NCBI GenBank assembly: GCA_951812335.1
Contig: OX638293.1
Location: 576,501 to 640,500 of the forward strand
Source: Rhodothermales bacterium
GTDB lineage: Bacteria; Bacteroidota; Rhodothermia; Rhodothermales; VXPQ01
Length of the DNA: 64,000 nucleotides
Direction: 5' to 3'
Numbering within the stretch: the first letter of the stretch is position 1; the number at the start of each line of letters is the position of its first letter. Position numbers and translations under genes: made by a program. Below, in pieces: positions 51,634-60,630 of the stretch. The notes under the pieces were generated by a model, which saw nothing but the letters and a program-made list of their open reading frames with translations, was not told the DNA's origin and did not search any database.

Positions 51634-53025
51634 ATGCAAGCTTCCAGCGATACCATTGCCGCCATCGCAACAGCCAGGGGGCGCGCTGCGCTGGGTATCG
51701 TGCGCATCTCCGGTCCGGAAGCCCTGGCGATCACAGCGGCCTGCTTTGAAGGAGCGGACCTTCGGGAAGCCGCCTCGCATACGGCGCATGTGGGTTATGT
51801 GGCAAGCCGCGACGGGACACGCATCGACCAGGTAGTCGCTACGCTTTTTCGGGCTCCCCGTTCGGCGACCGGCGAAGATGTCGTGGAGTGTTCGTGCCAT
51901 GGGGGCGATTTTGCGAGCCGGCTTATTCTGAATCGCATGCTGGAAGCGGGTGCGCGTCCGGCCGCCCCCGGCGAATTTACCCAGCGGGCTTTTCTGAACG
52001 GGAAGATGGATCTGGCGCAGGCCGAGGCCGTGGCCGATCTGATCCATGCCTCGTCCTCTCTGGCGCACCGCGTGTCCGTTTCGCATCTTCAGGGCCGCTA
52101 TTCCGAAGTGCTGGCGGAGCTGCGGGCAGACCTGCTTGAACTTTGCGCCTTCCTCGAACTCGAACTGGATTTTTCCGAAGAGGATGTGGCGTTCGCCGAC
52201 CGGGAACGCCTTGAAGCGTTGCTGGATCGAACCGAACGACTGCTGGACGAATTGCTCCGATCCTGGCGCCTCGGACGCCGGGTGCGCGATGGGGTGCGCG
52301 TCGTGATTGGCGGGCGCCCCAATGCGGGTAAATCCACCTTGTTGAACGCCTTGCTGGGAAGCGATCGCGCTATCGTAAGCCCTGTGCCCGGCACCACGCG
52401 CGACGAAGTGGAAGGCGAGGCGGAAATCGACGGCTTGCTGTTCCGGTTCACGGATACGGCAGGTCTCCGGGACACAGCCGATGCTATCGAGACGGAAGGG
52501 GTGCTGCGTGCCGAGCGAGCTATAGACCGGAGCGATATTCTCGTGTATGCGTATGACGTTACGGTGGGTATGGATGCGGGCGAGCAAGCCTTTATCGAGG
52601 CGATAGCGGAGCGGGGGGCGCCTCCGGTACTTCTGGTGGCGAACAAGACGGATCTCCTGAAGCAGGAGGATGTGCCGATCGGCGATGGCGAATCCTCCGG
52701 CGTCCTTGCCCTGTCGGCAAAACGGGGGTTCCGGGACGAAAAGGAGATACAACCTCTGATAACCTGCCTGCTCAAAACGGCGGGCGCCGATCTGAGCCTC
52801 TCCGAGGGCTCGCTCGTGGTGACGAACGAGCGGCATCGCAATCACCTGCGCAAGGCGCTCGATGCGGTGCAAGCGGCTCGCCGGAGCCTCGGCGCCGGAA
52901 GCGGCGGCGAACTCCTGGCGCTGGACTTGCGCGTTGCCTTGCATGAGATCGGCGCCATTACCGGAGAGATCACGAACGAGGACGTGCTGGATCAGATTTT
53001 CTCCCGGTTCTGCATAGGGAAATAG
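51634..53025 (+). CDS. mnmE: tRNA modification GTPase MnmE
   Basis: 463 residues. N-terminal folate-binding domain (DTIAAIATARGRAALGIVRISGPEAL), central helical domain, and an inserted G domain with P-loop GRPNAGKSTLLNALL, switch PGTTRDEVEGE, DTAGLRDTADAIE and NKTD. The C-terminal Cys-box FCIGK needed for catalysis is intact. With MnmG it makes the wobble-uridine cmnm5 modification. Followed by mnmG. Confidence 0.96.
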   Translation: MQASSDTIAAIATARGRAALGIVRISGPEALAITAACFEGADLREAASHTAHVGYVASRDGTRIDQVVATLFRAPRSATGEDVVECSCHGGDFASRLILNRMLEAGARPAAPGEFTQRAFLNGKMDLAQAEAVADLIHASSSLAHRVSVSHLQGRYSEVLAELRADLLELCAFLELELDFSEEDVAFADRERLEALLDRTERLLDELLRSWRLGRRVRDGVRVVIGGRPNAGKSTLLNALLGSDRAIVSPVPGTTRDEVEGEAEIDGLLFRFTDTAGLRDTADAIETEGVLRAERAIDRSDILVYAYDVTVGMDAGEQAFIEAIAERGAPPVLLVANKTDLLKQEDVPIGDGESSGVLALSAKRGFRDEKEIQPLITCLLKTAGADLSLSEGSLVVTNERHRNHLRKALDAVQAARRSLGAGSGGELLALDLRVALHEIGAITGEITNEDVLDQIFSRFCIGK

Positions 53026-53101
53026 GCGGCGGGAGCCATTGTCCGTCTCTTGTCGTTTCTTCTACGTGTACGAACCGGCGTTTCTACGGTTACACAGGAC
53101 G

Positions 53102-53121
53102 GGACTTAATTCAGAGTATCC
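53102..53121 (+). repeat. solo right end of the MITE-like repeat (fragment E)
   Basis: GGACTTAAT-TCAGAGTATCC matches the right end of the 254-bp repeat (GCGGACTTAATCRGAGTATCC). No other part of the repeat is present. It ends one base before the mnmG start codon, so that gene has no normal ribosome-binding site sequence in the usual place. Confidence 0.65.
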
Positions 53122-53122
53122 C

Positions 53123-55033
53123 ATGCATCCTTTTACGTACGATGTCATTGTGGTTGGCGGGGGACACGCCGGGACCGAGGCGGCTGCGGCGGCCGCGCGT
53201 ATGGGCGCCCGCACGTTGCTGGTCACCATGAATCTGCAAACCATTGGGCAGATGTCGTGCAATCCGGCCATCGGCGGCATCGGCAAGGGGCATATTGTTC
53301 GTGAGATCGATGCGCTTGGCGGCGTCATGGGCAAGGTGACCGATCGCGCCGGCATACAGTTTCGGATGTTGAACCAGCGGAGAGGCCCTGCCGTGCAGGG
53401 GCCGCGCGCGCAGTGCGACCGGGTAGCTTATGCGGCGGCGGTCCGGGAGGAACTGGAGAGCATTCCCGGTCTGTTCATGCGGGCCGATATGGCGGTCGAG
53501 GTGTGTACGGAGGAGAGTCGGGCGACGGGCATACGTACGCAAATCGGGCAAACGTTTCATGCTCCCACGGTCATTCTGACCAGCGGCACCTTCATGAACG
53601 GGGTCATTCATATCGGGGAACGCCAGTACGGGGGCGGGCGCATGGGCGAGCGCGCCTCGACCGGGTTGACCGCGTGCCTTGAGAAGCTCGGTTTCGCAAG
53701 CGGACGGTTGAAGACGGGTACCCCGCCGCGCATCGACGGGCGCACGATCGACTACGATCGGCTGGAGGAACAGCCGGGCGATTCGGCGGCCACCCCGTTT
53801 TCCTTTCTTACCGATCGGCTTCCGGAAGACCAGATACCTTGCTGGATTGCCTATACGTCTCCCGAGGTGCATGACGCACTGCGGGAAGGATTCGACCGAA
53901 GTCCCATGTTCGCCGGGCGGATCGAGGGCGCCGGGCCCCGGTATTGCCCGTCGATCGAGGACAAGATCGACCGATTTGCCGGAAAGGACCGCCACCAGCT
54001 GTTTCTGGAGCCGGAAGGCCGCAACACCTATGAGGTGTATGTGAATGGCTTCTCGACCAGCCTTCCGGAAGAGGTGCAGTTCGCGGCGCTACGCAACGTG
54101 GTCGGTCTCGAAAAGGCGCACATGCTGCGTCCCGGCTACGCTATCGAATACGATTATTTTCCTCCGTATCAGATACGGTACAGCCTGGAGACGAAGCGGG
54201 TGCGGGGATTGTTTTTCGCCGGGCAGATCAATGGCACGACGGGCTACGAGGAAGCCGGCGCGCAGGGTCTCATGGCCGGGATCAATGCAGTGCGGTACTT
54301 GCGGCGCGAAGACCCGGTCGTCCTGAAACGGTCGGAGGCCTACATTGGCGTGCTCATCGACGACCTGGTGGCCAAGGGCACGGACGAACCCTACCGCATG
54401 TTTACTTCGCGGGCCGAACACCGGCTTCTCTTGCGACAGGACAATGCCGACCAACGCCTGACGGCGCTGGGCTATACGCTGGGTCTTGCAACGGATGCCC
54501 GCTACGAACGGATGCAGGCCCGGCGGCATGCGATCGAGGCAACACGGGCGGCCGTCGAGGCGGTAACCGTATCGCCTGACGCAGTGAATGCCTATCTGAA
54601 GCAGGTGGGCACGGACCCTGTCCGGCGTCCCGAACGCCTTTTGCAACTGGCGAAGCGTCCGCAGGTCTCGCTCGACGACCTGCTGGATCATATCGCGCGC
54701 AAGGAGGAACTGGTCACGCCGGCGCCGGGGCGGGAATCTGCAGCACGGCAAGTCGAGATAGATTTGCGGTACGAAGGATACCTCGACCGCGAGCGCGACC
54801 TGGTGCGGAAGATGGAGGAAATGGAATCGCTTCGCCTGCCGGAGGATTTCGATTACGAGGCCGTCGATCATATCACGCTGGAAGCGCGGGAGAAATTGTC
54901 GAAAATCCGCCCGGACAATCTGGGGCAGGCGTCGCGCATCAGCGGGGTCAGCCCGGCGGATGTCTCGGTGCTCCTGGTGATGCTGCGGAAGCGCCCGGTA
55001 AGGAAGCAGCCCGCCTCGCCCGTGGCTACCTGA
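53123..55033 (+). CDS. mnmG: tRNA uridine-5-carboxymethylaminomethyl modification enzyme MnmG (GidA)
   Basis: 636 residues from MHPFTYDVIVVGGGHAGTEAA; the upstream in-frame TTG at 53039 is unlikely. FAD motif GGGHAGTEAA; the GidA signature GPRAQCDRVAY, TGTFMNG-like stretch, GRLKTGTPPRID and the C-terminal YEGYLDRERDLVRKMEEME are present. The RBS region is replaced by a short repeat end, so translation may be low or driven from the mnmE message. Confidence 0.96.
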   Translation: MHPFTYDVIVVGGGHAGTEAAAAAARMGARTLLVTMNLQTIGQMSCNPAIGGIGKGHIVREIDALGGVMGKVTDRAGIQFRMLNQRRGPAVQGPRAQCDRVAYAAAVREELESIPGLFMRADMAVEVCTEESRATGIRTQIGQTFHAPTVILTSGTFMNGVIHIGERQYGGGRMGERASTGLTACLEKLGFASGRLKTGTPPRIDGRTIDYDRLEEQPGDSAATPFSFLTDRLPEDQIPCWIAYTSPEVHDALREGFDRSPMFAGRIEGAGPRYCPSIEDKIDRFAGKDRHQLFLEPEGRNTYEVYVNGFSTSLPEEVQFAALRNVVGLEKAHMLRPGYAIEYDYFPPYQIRYSLETKRVRGLFFAGQINGTTGYEEAGAQGLMAGINAVRYLRREDPVVLKRSEAYIGVLIDDLVAKGTDEPYRMFTSRAEHRLLLRQDNADQRLTALGYTLGLATDARYERMQARRHAIEATRAAVEAVTVSPDAVNAYLKQVGTDPVRRPERLLQLAKRPQVSLDDLLDHIARKEELVTPAPGRESAARQVEIDLRYEGYLDRERDLVRKMEEMESLRLPEDFDYEAVDHITLEAREKLSKIRPDNLGQASRISGVSPADVSVLLVMLRKRPVRKQPASPVAT

Positions 55034-55044
55034 GGGTCCCGGTT

Positions 55045-55692
55045 ATGTCCTGGGATCCTTTTCGGCAACTGAGCGACGAGCAGCGGCGTCTTCTGGATGC
55101 CTACCAGGCGATGCTCCTCGATTTCAACCGGCGCATCAATCTCATTTCGCGCGACGCCGATGCGGAAGCGGCCCGGATGCATTGCCTGCACTGCCTGTTT
55201 CTGACGTACCGGCGGTTTCCTCCGGGGGCGGTGGTGGTCGATTGGGGAACAGGGGGCGGTCTTCCGGCTGTTCCCCTTGCGATCGCGTGTCCGGATATCC
55301 GGGTCATCGCCGTGGACAAGGTAGAGAAGAAAGTGCAGGTCCTGCGCGCCATGATCCGGCGGCTCGGGCTCGCAAACATAGCGGCCCGGCACAGCCTCGC
55401 CGAGACATTCGACACGGACACGCCTGCCGAATGCACCTATTCGGTATCGCGCGCTACGGCGCCGCTCAGGGATTTGTGGGGATGGCATCGCCGCATTGCG
55501 CAGCCTTGCGCCCGCCCGATCGATGCGGACACCTGGCGGCCCGGCGTGATTTGCCTTAAAGGGGGCGATCTCACGGATGAAATAGCGTCCGTCGCCGGCG
55601 AGGCGGATATCGAGCGGATCGAACTTGCGGATATGGACCCGCGTCCCTGGTTCCGCGGCAAGGCGATGCTGGCCTGCGCGCCCCGTGCCTGA
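55045..55692 (+). CDS. rsmG: 16S rRNA (guanine527-N7)-methyltransferase RsmG
   Basis: 215 residues. GidB family with SAM-binding VVDWGTGGGLPAVPLAIACPDIRVIAVDKVEKK (about 67-99) and YSVSRATAPLRDLWGWH. Methylates G527 of 16S rRNA. It is 11 bases behind mnmG. The parAB pair that usually follows is absent; the gene converges on mfd with a 17-base gap. Confidence 0.93.
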   Translation: MSWDPFRQLSDEQRRLLDAYQAMLLDFNRRINLISRDADAEAARMHCLHCLFLTYRRFPPGAVVVDWGTGGGLPAVPLAIACPDIRVIAVDKVEKKVQVLRAMIRRLGLANIAARHSLAETFDTDTPAECTYSVSRATAPLRDLWGWHRRIAQPCARPIDADTWRPGVICLKGGDLTDEIASVAGEADIERIELADMDPRPWFRGKAMLACAPRA

Positions 55693-55709
55693 TTCGGCCT
55701 GCCGGGTGC

Positions 55710-58700
55710 TTACGCCGCCGTTTTCGCCGGTTCGGGTTGCAAGCGGTGCAGAATTTTTTGGGCGTCGGAAAGCCTCGGCACCTCCTGTACGATCGCCCGC
55801 AGCGTCTGGCTTTTCGTTTCCTTCAATACATACCTCCGGTCCAGCCCGCTCAGCCGCTCGAGAAAATCGTAAAAGAGCTGCTCGTGGAAATACGGATCGC
55901 CTTCCAGGGACGGCATGTATAGAAAAAGTCGCTTGTTCTTGAAGAGCACTCTGGGCAGGCGCAGCGTCTGGCCGAGAAATTTCATTTCGGCAGCGGCGAA
56001 CAGGTGATTCACTTCGGCGGGGAGGGCGCCGAAGCGGTCTTGCATCTCGTCGCGGATGGTTGCCAGCACCGGGGCGTCCGCAGCTTCGCTGATGCGGCGG
56101 TAGATATTCAGGCGTTCTACGTTGTTCGAGATGTAGCGCTCCGGGATGAAGGCGTCTTCTTCGATATCCACCGCAGTTTCGGGTGCGCCCGGAGCCGTTC
56201 CGTGGTCCAGGATGTCCGGGAATTCCTCTTCCCGAAGTTCCAGCACGGCCTCTTCGAGAATCTTGTGGTAGGTTTCGAAGCCTACTTCCTCGATAAAGCC
56301 GCTTTGCTCGCCCCCGAGGAGATTCCCGGCTCCCCGGATGTCCAGGTCGCGCATGGCCAGATTGAAACCGCTCCCGAGCTCGGAAAACTCTTCGACGGCT
56401 TGCAGCCTGCGCCGTGCCTCGCGCGTAAGCCCGTGGATGGACGAAACGAGCAGGTAGCAGAAGGCCTTCCGGTCCGACCGCCCGACCCTCCCGCGTAACT
56501 GGTGCAGTTCGGCGAGTCCGAACCGATCGGCTCGATTGACGATGATGGTATTGGCATTGGGTATGTCGAGACCGTTCTCGATGATACTGGTGCTCACAAG
56601 TACGTCGAAACGTCCTGCGATGAAGCCTGTCATGACCCGTTCCAGCTCGCTCGATTTCATCTGCCCGTGGGCCGTCCGCATGCGCACATCCGGTACGATG
56701 AGGCGCAGGCTGTCGGCCATTTCGTCGATGTTGCGGATGCTGTTGTGCAGGAAGAATACCTGCCCGCCCCGGCTGATTTCGTACAGGATCGCGTCCCGGA
56801 TCAGGTTCTTGTCGAAGGTGTGAATCTCGGTGTTGACGGGGCGCCGGTTCGGCGGCGGCGTGGTGACGAGCGACAAATCGCGGGCGCCCAGCAGCGAGAA
56901 CTGGAGCGTTCGGGGGATGGGAGTCGCCGTAAGGGTAAGCGTGTCCACTTCGGTGCGCAGTTTCCGCAGGCGCTCCTTGACGGCTACCCCGAAACGCTGC
57001 TCCTCGTCGATAATGAGCAGCCCCAGGTCCTTGAATCGGATATCCTGCGATGTCAGGCGATGCGTGCCCACCACGATGTCGACGGCTCCTGCCGCGATCT
57101 TTTTGACAATCTGCTTTTGCATGGCGCCGGAACGGAAACGCGACATCATCTCCACGTTTACCGGGTACTTGTCCAGCCTTTTCGAGAAGGTTTCGAGATG
57201 TTGTGCGGCAAGGATGGTCGTGGGTACCAGTACGGCCACCTGCTTGCCGTCCTGCACGGCCTTGAACGCTGCCCGGACAGCGACTTCCGTTTTGCCGAAC
57301 CCGACATCTCCGCAGATGAGCCGGTCCATAGGCACCGGAGCTTCCATATCGCTTTTGACGGAATCCGTTGCGGTGGTCTGATCCGGCGTGTCTTCGTAGC
57401 GGAACGAGGCTTCCATTTCTCGTTGCCAGACCGTGTCCGGAGAAAAGGCGACCCCGGCGGATTGCTTCCGCTTTGCGTAGAGCGCGATCAGGTCGCGCGC
57501 CATGTCCTTGACCTTGCTTTTGGTGCGGGATTTCGTGCGTTCCCATTGCCCGGAACCGAGCTTGGTGAGCGTGGGCGCACGACCGTCCTTGCCCGAGTAT
57601 TTGTGTAGTTTGTGCAGTGCGTTGACATTGACATACAGGACATCTTCGTCCCGGAAAAGCACCTTTACGGATTCCTGCCGTTTTTCGCGTACGGTAATGC
57701 GATGGAGTCCGGCGAACCGCCCGATGCCGTAATCCACATGGACCACGAAATCGCCGGGCGAGAGATTCTTGAGCGCTTGCAGGCTAAGGCCGCCGTAGCG
57801 TTTCTTTTGGCCGCGTACGGAGGGGCGGTGGTACCGGTTGAATATCTGGTGATCCGTGTAAACGGCGAGGCCGAGCGAAGGGATTTCGAATCCTTCGTGC
57901 AGCGATTCGATGGAGATGCGGACGCTTTGTTGCGCGGTTTCGTCGTCGAGCAGTTCGGACAGGCGGACCTCCTGTCCCCGGCTGTCGCAGAGGATGAACG
58001 TGCGGGCGCCCTGTTCGGCATTGGCCAGAATACGGGTACGCAGAAGGCCGATGTTTCCATTGAAATCCGGTTGTGGCGCGGCGTCGAATTGGAGGACATC
58101 TTCCCCGGCGCTAGCGAACGAACCGAGCAGCACCCGATTGTACCGGAGCAGGGATTGCTCGAAGATTTCGGCGGCGAGATACCGCGCGGCAGGGGCGGGC
58201 GCTTCGTTGTTTTCGTCGAGTGTATGGCGCCAGGCTTTTTCAGCGGCGTCGAACCGTTCGGCGGCTTTCTCTACAAGTCCTTCTTCGTCCGTGGTGACGA
58301 GGAGGGTTCGTTCGGGAAATTGTTCGAAGATGGGGGCGTGCGCGCTGGCGCCGGACAGGTCGTTTCCCGGATTCGGAACGAGGCGGGCCACGGTCAGGCG
58401 GCTGACGGATCGTTGCGACCGGGGGTCGAATTCGCGCAGGGATTCTATCTCGTCGCCGAAGAATTCGGCCCGGATCGGCCACGAACCGGTAAACGGATAG
58501 ATGTCGAGGATGCCGCCCCGGAGCGCTATTTCTCCGGGCCGCTCCACGAACTCGACATGTTCGAATCCCAGTTCCACAAGGCGGTTTGCAAGGTCTTCGG
58601 GCGGGAATACGGCGCCCGAAGCGATGGAAATCGTCCGGTTTCGGATCGTTTCCGTCGCCGGGGCCATCTCCACCAGCGCCTCGGAACTGGTTACCACGAG

Positions 58701-59204
58701 GCCGCAGAATCCTTCGCTTATCTGCTGGAGCACATCGCCGCGGGCAATGAGCGGGGCCGGATCGTCCAGTTGTTCGGCGTCGTAGGGTTTGTGTCCCGTG
58801 GCCGGCAGCCGCACAGCGCCCTGGTCTTCCTCGACAAGCTGGGCAATGTCCCCGAAGGCCCAGGCCGCCATTTCCTCGTCCGGCGCTATGTAGACGCAGA
58901 GGGTCTTCGACGCCTTTGCGGTTTCGTGGAGTTGTCCAAGCAGGAAGGACGAGACGGACCCGGCCAGTCCTTTTACCCGGAGGGTGGAAGGCGCTTCGGG
59001 GTCCATCTGCTCGGACCATGCGGACGCCTTGCGGAAGGCGTCCGTGGAAGCCAGTTGCCTGCGGATCGAAGCAAGAGCCACGGGAGGAACGGATTTTGTG
59101 GAGAAAAGACGCGGAGCCGCTGCCGTACGAGAGCGCCTGCGTACCGGGCGCGTCGAAAAACGACGAAACGGGGCGGGAGGTTCGCAAGGGCGGGAAAGGA
59201 ACAT
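55710..59204 (-). CDS. mfd: transcription-repair coupling factor Mfd
   Basis: About 1164 residues from the ATG at 59204; the frame opens to 59282 and the first ~80 residues are poorly conserved, so the start is uncertain. UvrB-like domain in the first third; RNA polymerase-interacting region VVHVDYGIGRFAGLHRITV; helicase motifs GDVGFGKTEVAVRAAF, DEEQRFGVAVKE, TATPIPRTL, TSIIENGLDIPNANTII and GRVGRSDRKAFCY. The C-terminal TRCF domain is present. It removes stalled RNA polymerase and recruits UvrA. Confidence 0.95.
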   Translation of the reverse strand: MFLSRPCEPPAPFRRFSTRPVRRRSRTAAAPRLFSTKSVPPVALASIRRQLASTDAFRKASAWSEQMDPEAPSTLRVKGLAGSVSSFLLGQLHETAKASKTLCVYIAPDEEMAAWAFGDIAQLVEEDQGAVRLPATGHKPYDAEQLDDPAPLIARGDVLQQISEGFCGLVVTSSEALVEMAPATETIRNRTISIASGAVFPPEDLANRLVELGFEHVEFVERPGEIALRGGILDIYPFTGSWPIRAEFFGDEIESLREFDPRSQRSVSRLTVARLVPNPGNDLSGASAHAPIFEQFPERTLLVTTDEEGLVEKAAERFDAAEKAWRHTLDENNEAPAPAARYLAAEIFEQSLLRYNRVLLGSFASAGEDVLQFDAAPQPDFNGNIGLLRTRILANAEQGARTFILCDSRGQEVRLSELLDDETAQQSVRISIESLHEGFEIPSLGLAVYTDHQIFNRYHRPSVRGQKKRYGGLSLQALKNLSPGDFVVHVDYGIGRFAGLHRITVREKRQESVKVLFRDEDVLYVNVNALHKLHKYSGKDGRAPTLTKLGSGQWERTKSRTKSKVKDMARDLIALYAKRKQSAGVAFSPDTVWQREMEASFRYEDTPDQTTATDSVKSDMEAPVPMDRLICGDVGFGKTEVAVRAAFKAVQDGKQVAVLVPTTILAAQHLETFSKRLDKYPVNVEMMSRFRSGAMQKQIVKKIAAGAVDIVVGTHRLTSQDIRFKDLGLLIIDEEQRFGVAVKERLRKLRTEVDTLTLTATPIPRTLQFSLLGARDLSLVTTPPPNRRPVNTEIHTFDKNLIRDAILYEISRGGQVFFLHNSIRNIDEMADSLRLIVPDVRMRTAHGQMKSSELERVMTGFIAGRFDVLVSTSIIENGLDIPNANTIIVNRADRFGLAELHQLRGRVGRSDRKAFCYLLVSSIHGLTREARRRLQAVEEFSELGSGFNLAMRDLDIRGAGNLLGGEQSGFIEEVGFETYHKILEEAVLELREEEFPDILDHGTAPGAPETAVDIEEDAFIPERYISNNVERLNIYRRISEAADAPVLATIRDEMQDRFGALPAEVNHLFAAAEMKFLGQTLRLPRVLFKNKRLFLYMPSLEGDPYFHEQLFYDFLERLSGLDRRYVLKETKSQTLRAIVQEVPRLSDAQKILHRLQPEPAKTAA

Positions 59205-59223
59205 CGCATTCCCGGTTCGTACT

Positions 59224-59496
59224 ATGTATCGTACGCTTCGAGGATTCGGATCCGTGCCTTCACGGATTGAAACCCCGGACAAGTGGTGGGGGATCGTGGA
59301 AGCACGGGAACGCGAGCCGGAAATATGGGCGCAGGAAGCAGCGCTATGGGAACAGGAGGCGAAGGTATGGGATCACGCTGCAGAGAGCGGCGCCATGATT
59401 CACGGAGTGCTGCGCCTGTGTCCCCTTGCGAGTCCGCCTGGGGTGGACCGGAATCCACACCGGTCGGAGTCATGCGCAAAGGTGGCTATACGGTAG
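59224..59496 (+). CDS. possible small protein with Trp-rich heptad repeats
   Basis: 90 residues if real. Bases 59321-59381 show three 21-bp repeats (TATGGG at 59324, 59345 and 59366) that in this frame give EIWAQEA-ALWEQEA-KVWDHAA, a heptad pattern that could form a short amphipathic helix. No family is recognised, no good RBS is seen, and the region lies between the divergent mfd start and the IS element. It may be a gene relic or non-coding. Confidence 0.25.
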   Translation: MYRTLRGFGSVPSRIETPDKWWGIVEAREREPEIWAQEAALWEQEAKVWDHAAESGAMIHGVLRLCPLASPPGVDRNPHRSESCAKVAIR

Positions 59497-59651
59497 GAAA
59501 GAAAATGCGCGCATAGCAGTGCTAGGGAGCATGCGCGGGAAGCCGCCTAATAAATTATAAATTCTTAAAAAATAATAACTTGTTTAAAAAACAGGAACGT
59601 ATAGACCCTACCTGACAAACAGGGGTAATACGGTATATTTACTTTTCCCGC

Positions 59652-59673
59652 AGGCGCCCGTTCAAGGGCGCCT
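59652..59673 (+). other. hairpin before the IS element
   Basis: AGGCGCCC and GGGCGCCT form a perfect 8-bp stem with a 6-base loop. It follows an AT-rich stretch (59545-59640) without genes and lies about 50 bases before the IS element. There is no T-run, so its role is unclear. Confidence 0.4.
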
Positions 59674-59724
59674 CGTCGTTCGGGGAAGCACCCTTGTTCT
59701 TGACGATCTTTGCGGACTTAATTA

Positions 59725-60577
59725 GGGCGTGTTAACACTAAAATAATGCGTCGACGATGAGCACGAAAACAACGAAGCCGAGGAATACAACGTCGAGTTT
59801 TTCGAAGCGCGAGAAGATGCGCCTAAACCCCTTCATACGCCGGAACAGACGCTCTATTTCGTTGCGCCGCTTGTACATCTCGCGGTCGTACTCCCAAGGG
59901 GCAAGGCGGTTTATCTTCGGCGGAACGACGGGTACGAACCCGAGGTCAAGCGCCAACTGGCGCGTACTGTCGTTTTCGTACGCACGATCCATCACCAACG
60001 CCGGACTGTTCGATGGCTTCTCCATGCCGCTCAAGAGTTTGCGGCCTTCGGGCGCGTCGTGCGCCTGGCCGGGAGAGAGCGAGAACGAGAGGGCCGTTCG
60101 AGCATCCGCGGCAACCATATGAATCTTGGTGGTCCAGCCGCCACGAGACTTGCCGATGGCTTGCGGACCGTTTTTTTTTCCGCGCCCGTACCGTCCGGAT
60201 GGACCTTGACGCTGGTGCTGTCCAGCCCCACCGCCTCGATCTTGATGCGCACGATTTGCTGCAGTTGCAGGTGCTCGAACACGCGGTCCAGAACGCCGTT
60301 TTTCGACCAGCGGTTCATTCGCGTGTAGATGGTGTGCCAATTGCCAAAGCGTTCGGGCAGTCCGCGCCACTTGCAGCCGTGCTCGGCCACGTAAAGGATC
60401 GCGTTAAGCACCTGAATATTTGACAGGCTCACGTTTCCGCGCTGTTTCGGCAGCAACGGCGCGATCCGTTCAAACTGGGCCTCGGTGAGTTTCATGTTCT
60501 GAATTTCGCCTTATATTTCTGCGTCCCGAAATAACGCGACGAAGGACAGCATGTTTCCTGTTAGTGTTAACACGCCC
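59725..60577. mobile_element. IS5-family insertion sequence (IS427-group-like), intact
   Basis: 853 bp with perfect 17-bp terminal inverted repeats (GGGCGTGTTAACACTAA). It is flanked by the two-base duplication TA (59723-59724 and 60578-60579). The transposase reads on the minus strand in two overlapping frames. The insertion splits a short end of the 254-bp repeat: removing the IS and one TA restores GCGGACTTAATTAGAGTATC. A complete element with matching ends suggests recent movement. Confidence 0.9.
59738..60495 (-). CDS. IS5-family transposase, made by programmed -1 frameshift
   Basis: The first frame (60495-60031) starts MKLTEAQFERIAPLLPKQRG and carries the first catalytic Asp in AVGLDSTSVKVHPDG. 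The second frame (ending 59738) carries the second Asp in ALVMDRAYEND and the Glu in RNEIERLFRRMKGFRRI. A run of nine A on the coding strand (60171-60179) lies where the frames meet, and the total span needs exactly one -1 step (758 bases + 1). This matches the frameshifting of IS427-type elements. The fused DDE transposase is about 252 residues. Confidence 0.85.
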
Positions 60578-60630
60578 TAGAGTATCTTTGAACGGCCCGA
60601 CCGCCTTGCTCATAACATCCATCCCGGCAA

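Noticed and set aside
54868..57546. An 892-residue antisense-like frame overlapping mfd, rsmG and mnmG
   Set aside because: Its residues are a frame-shifted reading of mfd (arginine- and glycine-rich, no domain). The three real genes have full motif sets.
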